DNA of 64,000 bases, from the NCBI GenBank assembly GCA_023461435.1, contig JAEYLC010000023.1, positions 95,667 to 159,666 of the forward strand, written 5' to 3'. Below the pieces are notes generated by a model, which worked only from the letters and a program-made list of their open reading frames with translations, searched no databases and was not told the DNA's origin. Source of the DNA: Bacillota bacterium (GTDB lineage Bacteria; Bacillota; Clostridia; Christensenellales; SZUA-584). A program made the position numbers and the translations under genes. Below, piece by piece: positions 24,252 through 32,791 of the stretch. Each line of letters opens with the position of its first letter. The stretch's first letter is position 1.

Positions 24252-25445
24252 TCATCCTATCCATCTCGGCGACGCTTTGCCGATGAGATCTTTGAGCACA
24301 GCAGCCGGATCCTTGACCTTGCTTAAAAGGATCATCGCCGCGATGATGTACGGCTTGTTGCCCGCTTGTTTGTAAAGCGGCTCTCTGTATCTGTCGAAAA
24401 CGCTCGCGGCCACTTCGCCCTGCTCACACGAAACGCCTGTGATGTCGGCGGGCAGGCAGTGCAGATACAGCGCCTTTTTGTTCGTCGTCAGGCTCATCAT
24501 CTCTTCGGTGCATTCCCAGTCCTTATGCTGCGCGTTGTGCGCGAGCAGCTCTTTTTCGAGCGACTTGATGCCGTCAAAATCGCCGTTGCCGTACATCACG
24601 GTTCTCTTCTCCATCGCGGCAAACGGCGCCCAGCTCTTCGGATACACGATATCGGCGCCCTTAAACGCTTCCTTCATGCTGTTTGTTTTGATGAAGCTGC
24701 CGCCCGTGGCTGCCGCATTCTTCTTTGCGACATCTTCGACGTCGCCCATCACTTCGTAGCCCTCCGGATGCGCAAGCGTCACATCCATGCCAAAGCGCGT
24801 CATGAGGCCGATCACACCCTGCGGCACCGAAAGCGGCTTGCCGTAAGACGGAGAATACGCCCATGTCATCGCGATCTTCTTGCCTTTGAGGTTCTCCACG
24901 CCGCCGAACTCCTTGATGATGTGCAGCATATCCGCCATCGACTGCGTCGGGTGGTCGATATCGCACTGAAGGTTCACGAGCGTCGGGCGCTGCTCGAGCA
25001 CGCCGTCGTCAAAGCCCTGCTTCACATATTCCGAGACATTGCGCATATATGTGTTGCCCTTGCCGATATACATGTCGTCGCGGATGCCGATGACGTCCGC
25101 CATAAAAGAGATCATGTTGGCCGTTTCTCTCACTGTCTCGCCGTGCGCGATCTGCGATTTGCCTTCATCAAGGTCCTGCACAGTCAGCCCCAAAAGGTTG
25201 CAGGCGCTCGCAAAGCTGAAGCGCGTGCGCGTGGAGTTGTCCCTGAACAGCGAGATCGCGAGGCCGCTGTCAAATATCCTTGAAGAGATGTTGCTTTCGC
25301 GCATTTTGCGAAGCAGCTCGGCCACCTGAAATACACCCTGAATCTCATCGTCCGTCTTTTCCCATGTCAGAAAAAAGTCGTTCAAATACATATCCTTTAA
25401 ATTCAGCGCCGCCAGTTTTTCAAGCATTTTGTTCATATCGCTCAT
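24252..25445 (-). CDS. ygeW: YgeW knotted carbamoyltransferase
   Basis: A 397-residue member of the aspartate/ornithine transcarbamoylase superfamily. The carbamoyl-phosphate motif STRTRFSF is intact, with HPTQSMADM and the HCLPAD signature near the C-terminus. The true ornithine motif is absent, as usual for YgeW. I start at the ATG at 25445, with GAGAGG about 10 nt upstream; the frame opens earlier at a TTG within that site. In the direction of purine breakdown it should release carbamoyl phosphate from a carbamoylated intermediate for the adjacent carbamate kinase. Confidence 0.93.
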   Translation of the reverse strand: MSDMNKMLEKLAALNLKDMYLNDFFLTWEKTDDEIQGVFQVAELLRKMRESNISSRIFDSGLAISLFRDNSTRTRFSFASACNLLGLTVQDLDEGKSQIAHGETVRETANMISFMADVIGIRDDMYIGKGNTYMRNVSEYVKQGFDDGVLEQRPTLVNLQCDIDHPTQSMADMLHIIKEFGGVENLKGKKIAMTWAYSPSYGKPLSVPQGVIGLMTRFGMDVTLAHPEGYEVMGDVEDVAKKNAAATGGSFIKTNSMKEAFKGADIVYPKSWAPFAAMEKRTVMYGNGDFDGIKSLEKELLAHNAQHKDWECTEEMMSLTTNKKALYLHCLPADITGVSCEQGEVAASVFDRYREPLYKQAGNKPYIIAAMILLSKVKDPAAVLKDLIGKASPRWIG

Positions 25446-25466
25446 AGTATCTATTCCTCTCAAAAT

Positions 25467-26666
25467 TTATTTGTCTCTTTTGCGGTAGCATTCGGGCAGA
25501 GCCGCGTATACGGCCGCGCATTTTATAAGATCGGCCTTCCAGGTCTTCTCGTTGGGCGCGTGCGCCTGCGCCTCTTTGCCGGGGCCGAAGCCTATGCACG
25601 GAATGCCGTAGCGCCCCATGATGGACACGCCGTTCGTGGAGAATGTCCATTTGTCCACCTTGGGCGTACCGTACATGCCCTCATACGCCTCCACCATCGA
25701 TTGCGTGGTGATGTGATCCTCGGGCGATACCCATGTCGGGAAGAAACAGTCTGTCGGATACACAAGGTTCGTGTACGACGGCCTGTCGTATTTGTACATC
25801 GAGACTTCGGCGTTATATTTCTTTACGGCGGGCAGGGCTCTGATTTCCTCAAGCGCCGATTCATACGTTTCACCGTCGGTCAAGCGCCTGTCGATGGATA
25901 TCGCGCAGCTGTCCGCCACCGCGCACCGCGACGGTGAGGTGAAGAAGATTTCGGACACAGCCAGCGTGCCTTTGCCGAGAAACTTATCGTCACGCAGGCG
26001 GTTGTTGAGCTCCTTAACCTCCGAGATGATCTCCGCCATTTTGTATATCGCGTTGTCGCCGCGCTCGGGCGCGCTGCCGTGGCATGAAATGCCTTTCACA
26101 TCCACACGAATCTCCATGCGTCCGCGCTGGCCTCTGTAAATGTTGCCGTCCGTCGGCTCGGTGATCACCACAAATTCGGGACGAATCTTATCTTCGTTGA
26201 TGATGTACTGCCAGCAGAGTCCGTCGCAGTCTTCCTCCTGCACGGTGCCCGTCACGAGCACCTTATAGCCCGCAAGCAGCCCTAGGTCCTTCATGATCTT
26301 CGCGCCGTACACCGCGCTGACGATGCCGCCAAGCTGGTCGGACGCGCCTCTGCCGCCGATTTCCTCATCCGTCTCAAAGCCGGCGTAAGGGTCGAACTGC
26401 CAGTTGCTTATGTTGCCGATACCCACTGTGTCGATATGCGCGTCGTAGGCGATGATCTTGTCGCCGTCGCCCATGGTCCCTAAAATGTTGCCCATCGGGT
26501 CAATCTCGACCTTGTCAAACCCGACCTGCGTCATCTCCTGCCGGATGCGCTGGATGACTTTTTCCTCGCCCGCGCTTTCGCCCGGAATTGCGATCAGGTC
26601 TCTCAAAAACTTTGTCATTTGCGGCTCAAAATCAGCGGCTTTGCGTTTAATCATTGAAAATTCCAT
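25467..26666 (-). CDS. ygeY: YgeY-type M20 family hydrolase
   Basis: A 399-residue M20-family metallohydrolase, known as a selenium-metabolism-associated hydrolase. Metal-site motifs are AYDAHIDTVG with the dimetal His and Asp, GRGASDQLGG, and QEEDCDGLCW with catalytic Glu. The family cleaves amide bonds of small acylated amino acids. It is the first gene of the nine-gene operon, with GAGGAG 9 nt before the ATG and a structured leader in front. In gut purine clusters YgeY is required for purine breakdown; its exact substrate is not evident from sequence. Confidence 0.92.
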   Translation of the reverse strand: MEFSMIKRKAADFEPQMTKFLRDLIAIPGESAGEEKVIQRIRQEMTQVGFDKVEIDPMGNILGTMGDGDKIIAYDAHIDTVGIGNISNWQFDPYAGFETDEEIGGRGASDQLGGIVSAVYGAKIMKDLGLLAGYKVLVTGTVQEEDCDGLCWQYIINEDKIRPEFVVITEPTDGNIYRGQRGRMEIRVDVKGISCHGSAPERGDNAIYKMAEIISEVKELNNRLRDDKFLGKGTLAVSEIFFTSPSRCAVADSCAISIDRRLTDGETYESALEEIRALPAVKKYNAEVSMYKYDRPSYTNLVYPTDCFFPTWVSPEDHITTQSMVEAYEGMYGTPKVDKWTFSTNGVSIMGRYGIPCIGFGPGKEAQAHAPNEKTWKADLIKCAAVYAALPECYRKRDK

Positions 26667-26690
26667 TGTTATTGCTCCTCACGTTTATAC

Positions 26691-26723
26691 AATTTTAAAA
26701 AGGCAATGAGAACACATTGCCTT
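26691..26723 (-). terminator. Terminator-like hairpin in the leader of the ygeY operon (attenuator candidate)
   Basis: In minus-strand sense AAGGCAATG-TGTTCT-CATTGCCTT, a 9-bp perfect stem, is followed by a short U run. It lies between the promoter and ygeY, 25-57 nt before the start codon, so it can only act as a conditional terminator or mRNA-stabilising stem for its own operon. Confidence 0.65.
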
Positions 26724-26829
26724 ATCTCCTGCACTAGAATAGTATCTCCGCATTTCATTCTTTTCTACAGCACTGTAAAAAGTCATCATACAAAAATATT
26801 TTTAATACCTAATTATTTTTTATGGTTTA
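26724..26829 (-). promoter_or_regulatory. 5' leader of the ygeY purine operon
   Basis: About 100 nt of untranslated leader between the predicted transcription start (~26823) and the terminator-like hairpin. It contains a further hairpin at about 26764-26787 (CTTTT...GAAAAG with inner TACA/TGTA). I cannot match it to a known riboswitch; there is no purine-aptamer J2/3 signature. A regulatory function is inferred from the architecture promoter, hairpin, terminator, gene. Confidence 0.4.
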
Positions 26830-26858
26830 AATGTAGCATGTCGGATTGTCTTTGTCAA
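26830..26858 (-). promoter_or_regulatory. Sigma-A promoter of the ygeY-to-ygeX purine operon
   Basis: TTGACA (26853-26858), 17-nt spacer, TACATT (26830-26835) on the minus strand. It drives nine tightly spaced genes down to 12.3 kb and diverges from the yqeC promoter. Confidence 0.75.
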
Positions 26859-26915
26859 CATATATGCCAGTGTATTTATCGCACAATTATGAAGCCGTGA
26901 GGTCGACAGGCGTTG

Positions 26916-26944
26916 TTGTTATTCTTCCGATAATAGTCTACAAT
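26916..26944 (+). promoter_or_regulatory. Promoter of the yqeC-yqeB-xdhC operon
   Basis: TTGTTA (26916-26921), 17-nt spacer, TACAAT (26939-26944). It lies 34 bp upstream of yqeC and about 58 bp from the divergent ygeY promoter, so a shared regulator between the two is possible. Confidence 0.7.
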
Positions 26945-26977
26945 GGAAAACAATAAGAATCAAGGACTTCATAGCAA

Positions 26978-27679
26978 ATGATCATTGCGCTGGTCGGAGC
27001 GGGCGGGAAAACAACGCTGGGCCGAAAAATAGCATATGAACTGTCTTGCAGAGGCTGCCGGTTACTGTTCACGACGACCACCAAAATAGCTCGTCCGGAA
27101 GACGGAAATGTTTATATTGGCCCGATACAAAACATCCCGAAGAGCAGTTTGTTTACAACTGCCGCGAAAGCTGTGCTCGAAAACGGAAAGCTGCAAGGCT
27201 ATCCCCCGCTTGAGCTTGATCAGACCCCTCCGATATTTGATCATATCGTCGTGGAGGCGGACGGCGCAAACAGAAAGCCGGTGAAGGCGCCGAATGCCAC
27301 GGAACCCGTTTATCCGAATGATACAAGGATCGTGATCGGCGTGATCGGGCTCGACTGCCTTGGAAAACCCGTGATCGATGAGTTCGTTCATCGTCCGGCG
27401 TGTTTTGCGGATGTCACGCAGGCAAAACAAGGAGACATCATCACACCAGGGCATCTGCTCCGGCTGATCAGCCATCCGCACGGCCTTTTTAAAGGCGCGC
27501 CTCTTAACGCCTCAAGAATTGTTTTCCTCAATAAATATGATACAATAGACGATACAAACAGGGACGAAGCGGCAGCTATTATAGAAAATGCGTCGCTGCC
27601 TGTATTTGTGACCAGCCGTGAAACGGACTGGTTTCCCGAATTTTACGAGACGTTTATGAAGGAAGCTTATGATGGATAA
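26978..27679 (+). CDS. yqeC: Selenium cofactor biosynthesis protein YqeC
   Basis: A 233-residue putative nucleotide-binding protein with a P-loop-like GAGGKTTLGRK at the N-terminus, TTTTKI and the VVEADGANRKPVKAP block typical of YqeC. The family is found only in genomes with selenium-dependent molybdenum hydroxylases and is thought to help place selenium at the Mo site. It overlaps yqeB by 11 bp and heads a three-gene operon. The biochemical reaction is not established. Confidence 0.92.
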   Translation: MIIALVGAGGKTTLGRKIAYELSCRGCRLLFTTTTKIARPEDGNVYIGPIQNIPKSSLFTTAAKAVLENGKLQGYPPLELDQTPPIFDHIVVEADGANRKPVKAPNATEPVYPNDTRIVIGVIGLDCLGKPVIDEFVHRPACFADVTQAKQGDIITPGHLLRLISHPHGLFKGAPLNASRIVFLNKYDTIDDTNRDEAAAIIENASLPVFVTSRETDWFPEFYETFMKEAYDG

Positions 27680-28478
27680 AACCGTTGTCGTGAGGGGCGC
27701 GGGCGATCTGGCCACCGGCGTTATTTACATACTCAAGCACTTCGGGTTTCGGGTGATTGCGACGGAGATTGAAAAACCGTCGGCGATACGGCGCACGGTT
27801 GCGCTCAGCGAGGCCGTTTATGACGGCATCGCGACCGTTGAGGACGTGACGGCGGTGCTCTGCGGCAGCCAGAATGAAATTGAAAATACGCTGAACGATG
27901 ATAAGGTGCCGCTGCTGATCGACCCGAAAAGCCGCGTCATTGAGGAAATAAAACCGGATATTGTGGTGGACGCGATCATCGCGAAGAAGAATCTCGGGAC
28001 GGACATGCATATGGCCCCCATTGTGGTCGGGCTCGGGCCGGGGTTTTGTGCCGGGAAAGATGTTCACGCGGTGGTGGAAACAGCACGCGGACATGAACTG
28101 GGGCGCATGATATTAAACGGCTCCGCGAAGCCCAATACCGGCGTTCCGGGCGTGATCGGCGGCTATTCGCATGAGCGCGTGATCTACGCGCCCAAAGCGG
28201 GTATTATCCGGTGCTTCAAAAAAATCGGAGACCATGTGGATGCGGATGAAATCATTGCCGACGTGGACGGCGCGCCCGTCAAAGCAAAGATCGGCGGCAT
28301 ACTGCGCGGCCTGATACGCGACGGCTTCACGGTGACCGAAGGCTTCAAAACGGCGGATGTCGATCCGAGAGACGTTTATGACCACTGCTTTTCGATATCC
28401 GATAAAGCGCGCATGATCGGCTTCGGCACGCTCTTTGCCATCAATCATCTTCTTAAGGAGACAAGCCATGCTCATTGA
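27669..28478 (+). CDS. yqeB: Selenium-dependent molybdenum cofactor protein YqeB
   Basis: A 269-residue protein with an N-terminal Rossmann-like motif (VVVRGAGDLATG) and the conserved block VVGLGPGFCAGKDVHAVVETARGH, both diagnostic of YqeB. A C-terminal biotinyl-like segment (IIRCFKKIGDHVDADEIIA) is visible. It belongs to the EF2563 selenium-dependent Mo hydroxylase system and presumably matures the cofactor of the xanthine dehydrogenases. Both ends overlap neighbours by 11 bp, consistent with coupled translation. Confidence 0.92.
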   Translation: MMDKTVVVRGAGDLATGVIYILKHFGFRVIATEIEKPSAIRRTVALSEAVYDGIATVEDVTAVLCGSQNEIENTLNDDKVPLLIDPKSRVIEEIKPDIVVDAIIAKKNLGTDMHMAPIVVGLGPGFCAGKDVHAVVETARGHELGRMILNGSAKPNTGVPGVIGGYSHERVIYAPKAGIIRCFKKIGDHVDADEIIADVDGAPVKAKIGGILRGLIRDGFTVTEGFKTADVDPRDVYDHCFSISDKARMIGFGTLFAINHLLKETSHAH

Positions 28479-29250
28479 ACGCATACCCGAATTGATAAAG
28501 CAAAATAAAACGGTCGCTCTTGTAACCGTTACGGCGGCCTGCGGCTCCACGCCCGCCGAGGTCGGCAAGGATATGCTTGTTGACGCGACAGGAAATATCG
28601 GCGGCACGGTCGGCGGCGGCAACCTTGAATATGTCTCGATCGAAAAAGCGAAGGAATGCATCCGCCGCGGTCTGAGCGAGTCCGTTTCGTTCGACCTTAA
28701 AAAAGATCTCGGAATGGAATGCGGCGGGCAGGTGGAAATATTCATCAAGGTCTATTCGCCGCCCACCCAGATTGTGCTGGTCGGCGCGGGGCATGTCGGG
28801 CGCGCTGTCTATCAGTACGCGCGGATTTTGGGCTATGACGCGGTCGTGATCGACGACAGAGCCGCGGTTGCCGATAAGCAGCATTACCCGGAGGCCAAAG
28901 CCGTCATCGTCGGGGATATCGCCGAAGAGTGCGAAAAGCTTGAGTTTGCGCCCGAAACCACATATGTCGTGATCGCGAGCCATGGCCATAAGTGCGACGA
29001 AATCGCGCTCTATCACCTCATACAAAAAAAGCCCGCCTATATCGGCGTGATCGGCAGCCGCAACAAAGTCAGAGTGATGATGTCAAATCTGCTGCAAAAA
29101 GGCATATCGCAGGGGCAGCTCGATGCGGTTTACTCCCCCATCGGGCTTGCGCTGGGCGGCGGACAACCCGCCGAAGTCGCGCTCAGCATCATCAGCGAAA
29201 TACTGCTCGTGAAAAACGGCGGCACGCTTAAGCATATGAAATCGCGCTGA
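28468..29250 (+). CDS. XdhC/CoxI-family cofactor maturation factor
   Basis: A 260-residue protein with an N-terminal CoxI/XdhC domain (VTVTAACGSTPAEVGKDML, GGTVGGGNLE) and a C-terminal Rossmann domain starting VLVGAGHVGRAVYQYA. The family binds molybdenum cofactor and protects or sulphurates it before insertion into xanthine dehydrogenase; in this setting it may handle the selenated form. The start at 28468 has AAGGAG 7 nt upstream and overlaps yqeB by 11 bp. This is the maturation-type XdhC, not the Fe-S subunit of the same name. Confidence 0.92.
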   Translation: MLIERIPELIKQNKTVALVTVTAACGSTPAEVGKDMLVDATGNIGGTVGGGNLEYVSIEKAKECIRRGLSESVSFDLKKDLGMECGGQVEIFIKVYSPPTQIVLVGAGHVGRAVYQYARILGYDAVVIDDRAAVADKQHYPEAKAVIVGDIAEECEKLEFAPETTYVVIASHGHKCDEIALYHLIQKKPAYIGVIGSRNKVRVMMSNLLQKGISQGQLDAVYSPIGLALGGGQPAEVALSIISEILLVKNGGTLKHMKSR

Positions 29251-29385
29251 CAGTAAACATTGAATCAACACGAATTATCGCTTGCGAGTTGCTTTCGCTA
29301 GCTGCCGAAGAAACAACCGCACACTATCTTTGGATATCTGCAATTTGGCAGAACGCGATATAGCCATTAAGAACGAAATACAAAT

Positions 29386-30543
29386 TCATTTATTCGCATA
29401 TCGCTCAAAGGCTTTGAGCCCCTCAATCAGCGTGTCAATCTGCGATGTCTCATTAAAGTAAGACAGGCTCACGCGCAGCGTGCCTGTTTTTCCGCTGCCG
29501 ATATAGCCGTGAATCAGCGACGCGCAGTGCAGCCCCACGCGCACAACGATGCGATACCGCTCCTCGAGAAATTCGGCAATATCGTGAATATCATACTTGT
29601 CGCTGATCAGTGAAAACAATGCGATTCTGTCCGACTCTGTCTGACGGCCAAGCAAACGCAAGTAGTTGATTTCCTTGATGCGCGCCAAAAAATGCCGAAC
29701 CAGCCGCATTTCCTTTGACTGTATATCATCTATATGATCTTTCACAAACCGCACGGATTCCTTGAGTGAGAGTATCCCGGGCATATTCTGCGTGCCCGCT
29801 TCCGTGAGCTCCGGCATATCGGGCTCGGGATAAAGCTCAGAGGAATCAAATGTGCTGCCGCCGAGCAGCAGCGGCTTGAGCTTTAAGCCTTCGCGCACAA
29901 AAAGCCCCCCGAGGCCCTGAAACGCAAACAGATATTTATGCGCGGTGAACGCAAGTATATCGATATTCATGCGCTTAACATCGATATCGAGCACACCCGC
30001 GCTCTGCGTGGCGTCAAGAAAAAACACGATGCCGCTTTCGTTCGCGATCCGCCCGATCGCTTCGATATCAAATACCGTTCCCGTCACATTCGACACATGC
30101 GTCATCACGATGAGCTTCGTATTGCTTCGAATGGCGCGCCGGATATCCTCGGGCGAAATGTCGCCGTTTTCATCACAGGCCACAGCCGTGATCTGAACGC
30201 CGCGGTCCTTCTCCATGCGATAAAGCGGGCGCAGCACGGAGTTATGCTCGCATACCGTGGTGACCACATGATCTCCGTGATTGAGCAGCCCGAAGATGCC
30301 GACGTTGAGCGCTTCCGTCGCGTTTTTGGTAAAACCGACGCGCAGCGCGTTGCCGATATGAAAAAGCCCCGCAATCTCTTCGCGCGCTTCAAACGCGGCC
30401 TGCGAGGTATGAATGGACAGGCGGCTCACGCCCCGGCCCATATTGGAGCAGCTTTTGGCCGCTTGAACGAACGCCTCATAAACGGTCTCCGGCTTGACCA
30501 GCGTGGTGGCGGCGTTATCCAAATAGATCAAATCATCTCGCAT
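29386..30543 (-). CDS. Cysteine desulfurase / class V aminotransferase (selenium-associated)
   Basis: A 385-residue fold-type I PLP enzyme. The PLP lysine is in AFTAHKYLF, the N-terminal LIYLDNAATTLVKP is typical of NifS/SufS-like proteins, and the active-site cysteine is in VGLHCASLIHGYIG. Members of this subfamily cluster with yedF and selD, so it may deliver selenium or sulphur from selenocysteine or cysteine for selenophosphate or Mo-cofactor modification. It overlaps the DUF3343 gene by 16 bp and is last in the selD operon. Confidence 0.9.
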   Translation of the reverse strand: MRDDLIYLDNAATTLVKPETVYEAFVQAAKSCSNMGRGVSRLSIHTSQAAFEAREEIAGLFHIGNALRVGFTKNATEALNVGIFGLLNHGDHVVTTVCEHNSVLRPLYRMEKDRGVQITAVACDENGDISPEDIRRAIRSNTKLIVMTHVSNVTGTVFDIEAIGRIANESGIVFFLDATQSAGVLDIDVKRMNIDILAFTAHKYLFAFQGLGGLFVREGLKLKPLLLGGSTFDSSELYPEPDMPELTEAGTQNMPGILSLKESVRFVKDHIDDIQSKEMRLVRHFLARIKEINYLRLLGRQTESDRIALFSLISDKYDIHDIAEFLEERYRIVVRVGLHCASLIHGYIGSGKTGTLRVSLSYFNETSQIDTLIEGLKAFERYANK

Positions 30544-30779
30544 TTTTGCACGCTTCTTTGACTGCCGTGTTTTTTAACGAGATAGACCATCTCGTGCCGC
30601 ACACGGCTCTTCATGATTTCAAAATCGTCCGGATTGACTTTGATACCAATTCCGCAGCTGACTCTGATTTCAGGGGGGATCGGCACAAGACGGATATTTT
30701 CAAAGTCTTCTGACAATGCTTTCTCAACTTGAATGGCACGCTGGCTCGAATCGAAGCAGACCATATAATATGTTTCCAT
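30528..30779 (-). CDS. DUF3343 putative Se/S carrier protein
   Basis: An 83-residue protein of the DUF3343 (Se/S carrier-like) family: METYYMVCFDSSQRAI at the start and IPPEIRVSCGIGIKV in the middle, both with a cysteine. The start chosen lies 1 bp after the yedF stop codon; the longer frame reading back into yedF is rejected. Family members travel with YedF and are thought to shuttle selenium or sulphur, but no reaction has been shown that I know of. Confidence 0.87.
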   Translation of the reverse strand: METYYMVCFDSSQRAIQVEKALSEDFENIRLVPIPPEIRVSCGIGIKVNPDDFEIMKSRVRHEMVYLVKKHGSQRSVQKCEMI

Positions 30780-30780
30780 G

Positions 30781-31362
30781 TCAGATTTGTATGAGCTTCT
30801 TTGCGGACAATTTGGTCTGCACAATCGAATACATATTTGTCACGCTGCCCACCTGCAATTTTTCCTGCAGCCCGAAGTAATTAAGGCAAAGCCCGCACGC
30901 CATGATTTTAACGCCGCGCTGTTCGAGCTTTTTTAAGTCCTCTATCGTTTCGGCGTTTTCGCTTGCGAGCTTTACGCCCGAATTATACATCAGTATCGTC
31001 GAGGGCAGGTCGTCGGATTCGGTGAGCGCATACAGAAAATTTTTCATGAGTATTTTCCCGAGCTCTCCGCTGCCCCGCCCCATCTCCTCGGAGGAGAGCA
31101 CGATGATATCGTCAAGCTTTTTGGATTCGTTTAAGTCGGGACTGTCCGACTCAACCAGATTGACCTCCACCACATAGTCCTTGCCGTCTGCATACGAATT
31201 GAAGGAATGACCGAGCTCTTTGAGCATCTTTTCAATGTTTTCTTTGGCGAGCTCGTTATCAACGATTTCTCTGATATTCTCGTCCTTTGTTTCCTTCAGT
31301 GCTTTTTTCAGCATGATCACGGGAACGGGACACGTTTCTCCTCTGGCATCAACGATTATCAT
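30781..31362 (-). CDS. yedF: Selenium-metabolism sulfurtransferase-like protein YedF
   Basis: A 193-residue two-domain protein. The N-terminal ~70 residues are a TusA/SirA-like domain with the CP motif in VDARGETCPVPVIMLKKAL; the C-terminal half is a DsrE-like domain (MGRGSGELGKILMKNFLYAL, then a cysteine in IMACGLCLNYF). It is a marker of selenium utilisation and is thought to carry Se or S to partners. It starts 3 bp after the selD stop codon. Confidence 0.93.
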   Translation of the reverse strand: MIIVDARGETCPVPVIMLKKALKETKDENIREIVDNELAKENIEKMLKELGHSFNSYADGKDYVVEVNLVESDSPDLNESKKLDDIIVLSSEEMGRGSGELGKILMKNFLYALTESDDLPSTILMYNSGVKLASENAETIEDLKKLEQRGVKIMACGLCLNYFGLQEKLQVGSVTNMYSIVQTKLSAKKLIQI

Positions 31363-31365
31363 GGT

Positions 31366-32394
31366 TCATTCTCCTTTAAATATGATCGCTTTTTTCTGTT
31401 TTTCTGTGACTGCACCGATGATTTTACTCGGCAGATCGAGAGTGTTTAACTCGTTGAGTGTATCTTTGACGTCGTCCGGGTCAATCGCCGCAAGCAGGCC
31501 GCCCGAGGTCTGAGCGTCGAATATCAGCTCGGCGTCCGCGAACCCGAGCGATTTAATATCCATGCGGCAGGCAAAGCTGTTGCGGTTCTTCTGCCCCGCC
31601 GAGCTCACAAGAAAATCCGCGGCGTAGCGCCGCGCGTCCTCAAAGCAGTGAATGTCCGCCGCTTTCATAAGCAGGCTCACATTTGAGGCGGCCGCCATTT
31701 CGAGCCCGTGCCCCGCGAGGCCAAAGCCCGTCACATCGGTGCATGCATGGACGTGATGCCGTTTCAAAATATCCGCGGCATATTTGTTGAGCGTCGTCAT
31801 CGACTGTATCGCCTTATTAACAGCGTCTTCGCTCGCCTCGCCGACGCGGTTGGCCGTGTTGATGATTCCGACCCCGAGCGGCTTTGTGAGTATCAGCACA
31901 TCACCCGGCTTCGCGCCCGCGTTGGAAAGAATCTTGTCAGGATGAACAAGGCCGAACACTGAAAGTCCGTACTTGATGGACGCATCGTTGATGCTGTGCC
32001 CGCCCACCAGACATGCGCCCGCTTCATGCACTTTGGACGCGCCGCCGAGCAGTATCTGCTCTAAAACGGCGGTATCCTCCTCTTTGGGAAAACACACGAT
32101 GTTAAGAGCGCTGATCACGTCTCCGCCCATCGCGTAAACATCGCTCAGCGCGTTGGCGGCGGCGATCTGCCCGAACAGATATGGATCTTCCGTCATCGGC
32201 GTAAAAAAATCAAGTGTCTGTATAACGGCTGTATCGCCGTTTATTTTATATACGGCGCCGTCATCCGCCGTGTCATATCCCACCAGCAGGTTCTCATCCG
32301 GACGCTTCGGAATTTTTTCAAGTATTGAGCGCAGCGTCTGAGAATCGATTTTGCACGCGCAGCCCATGCCGGCTTTCAGGTCAATACCTTTCAA
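31366..32394 (-). CDS. selD: Selenophosphate synthase SelD (Cys form)
   Basis: A 342-residue ATP-dependent enzyme making selenophosphate from selenide, the selenium donor for selenoproteins and for the Se-Mo cofactor. The catalytic motif GMGCACK carries Cys and Lys in the standard positions, so this is a cysteine, not a selenocysteine, form. I start at a TTG (32394) with AAAGGG upstream: the open frame continues to 32634 but a good promoter lies inside that extension, and family length supports the short form. First gene of selD-yedF-DUF3343-desulfurase. Confidence 0.92.
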   Translation of the reverse strand: MKGIDLKAGMGCACKIDSQTLRSILEKIPKRPDENLLVGYDTADDGAVYKINGDTAVIQTLDFFTPMTEDPYLFGQIAAANALSDVYAMGGDVISALNIVCFPKEEDTAVLEQILLGGASKVHEAGACLVGGHSINDASIKYGLSVFGLVHPDKILSNAGAKPGDVLILTKPLGVGIINTANRVGEASEDAVNKAIQSMTTLNKYAADILKRHHVHACTDVTGFGLAGHGLEMAAASNVSLLMKAADIHCFEDARRYAADFLVSSAGQKNRNSFACRMDIKSLGFADAELIFDAQTSGGLLAAIDPDDVKDTLNELNTLDLPSKIIGAVTEKQKKAIIFKGE

Positions 32395-32426
32395 TGTCGC
32401 ACCCTTTCCAATACTGTTTGAACCAG

Positions 32427-32455
32427 AGTATACCAAAATAAAGCTCATAATACAA
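32427..32455 (-). promoter_or_regulatory. Sigma-A promoter of the selD operon
   Basis: TTGTAT (32450-32455), 17-nt spacer, TATACT (32427-32432) on the minus strand. The predicted transcript starts about 25 nt before the TTG start of selD, supporting that start. Confidence 0.75.
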
Positions 32456-32791
32456 CGCGCAAGGGTACGCTGAACAGATAAAATTGAATGGCGGTCAGTT
32501 ACAAAGAACTGATTTTCATCAGATGACAATCCTTGCGAAAGGGCGATGGCAATTTTTGTTGCGAGAGACAGCATGGCTTCGGATATACAATGACGCGGGC
32601 CGAATTTCATTCCAGCGCCTTTATCTTTCATCAATCTTTGCTTATATCTGTTTATTGATTTGATCGAGTATGAAACCGAAAAAAGGCGATCGTACGAGAA
32701 AGCTTATTTGCACAAAATTCAGGCTGGTAAATTAACCGAATATTATATTCATTTTTGAAAAAAATAAATAAAACTACATGGAGGTTATAAA
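32456..32791. other. Intergenic region between selD and the coat catalase-like gene
   Basis: About 335 bp between divergent genes. The minus-strand frame that continues selD upstream has no recognisable protein similarity. The 100 bp before 32792 are AT-rich and probably hold the promoter of the coat gene, but I cannot assign a clear sigma-E or sigma-K site. No RNA gene or repeat is visible. Confidence 0.5.

Noticed and set aside
32395..32634. N-terminal extension of selD
   Set aside because: It lies upstream of a good sigma-A promoter and has no similarity to SelD; the TTG start with its ribosome site gives the usual length.
32456..32791. Selenocysteine tRNA (selC) near selD
   Set aside because: No ~95-nt cloverleaf with a UCA anticodon is visible in the region.
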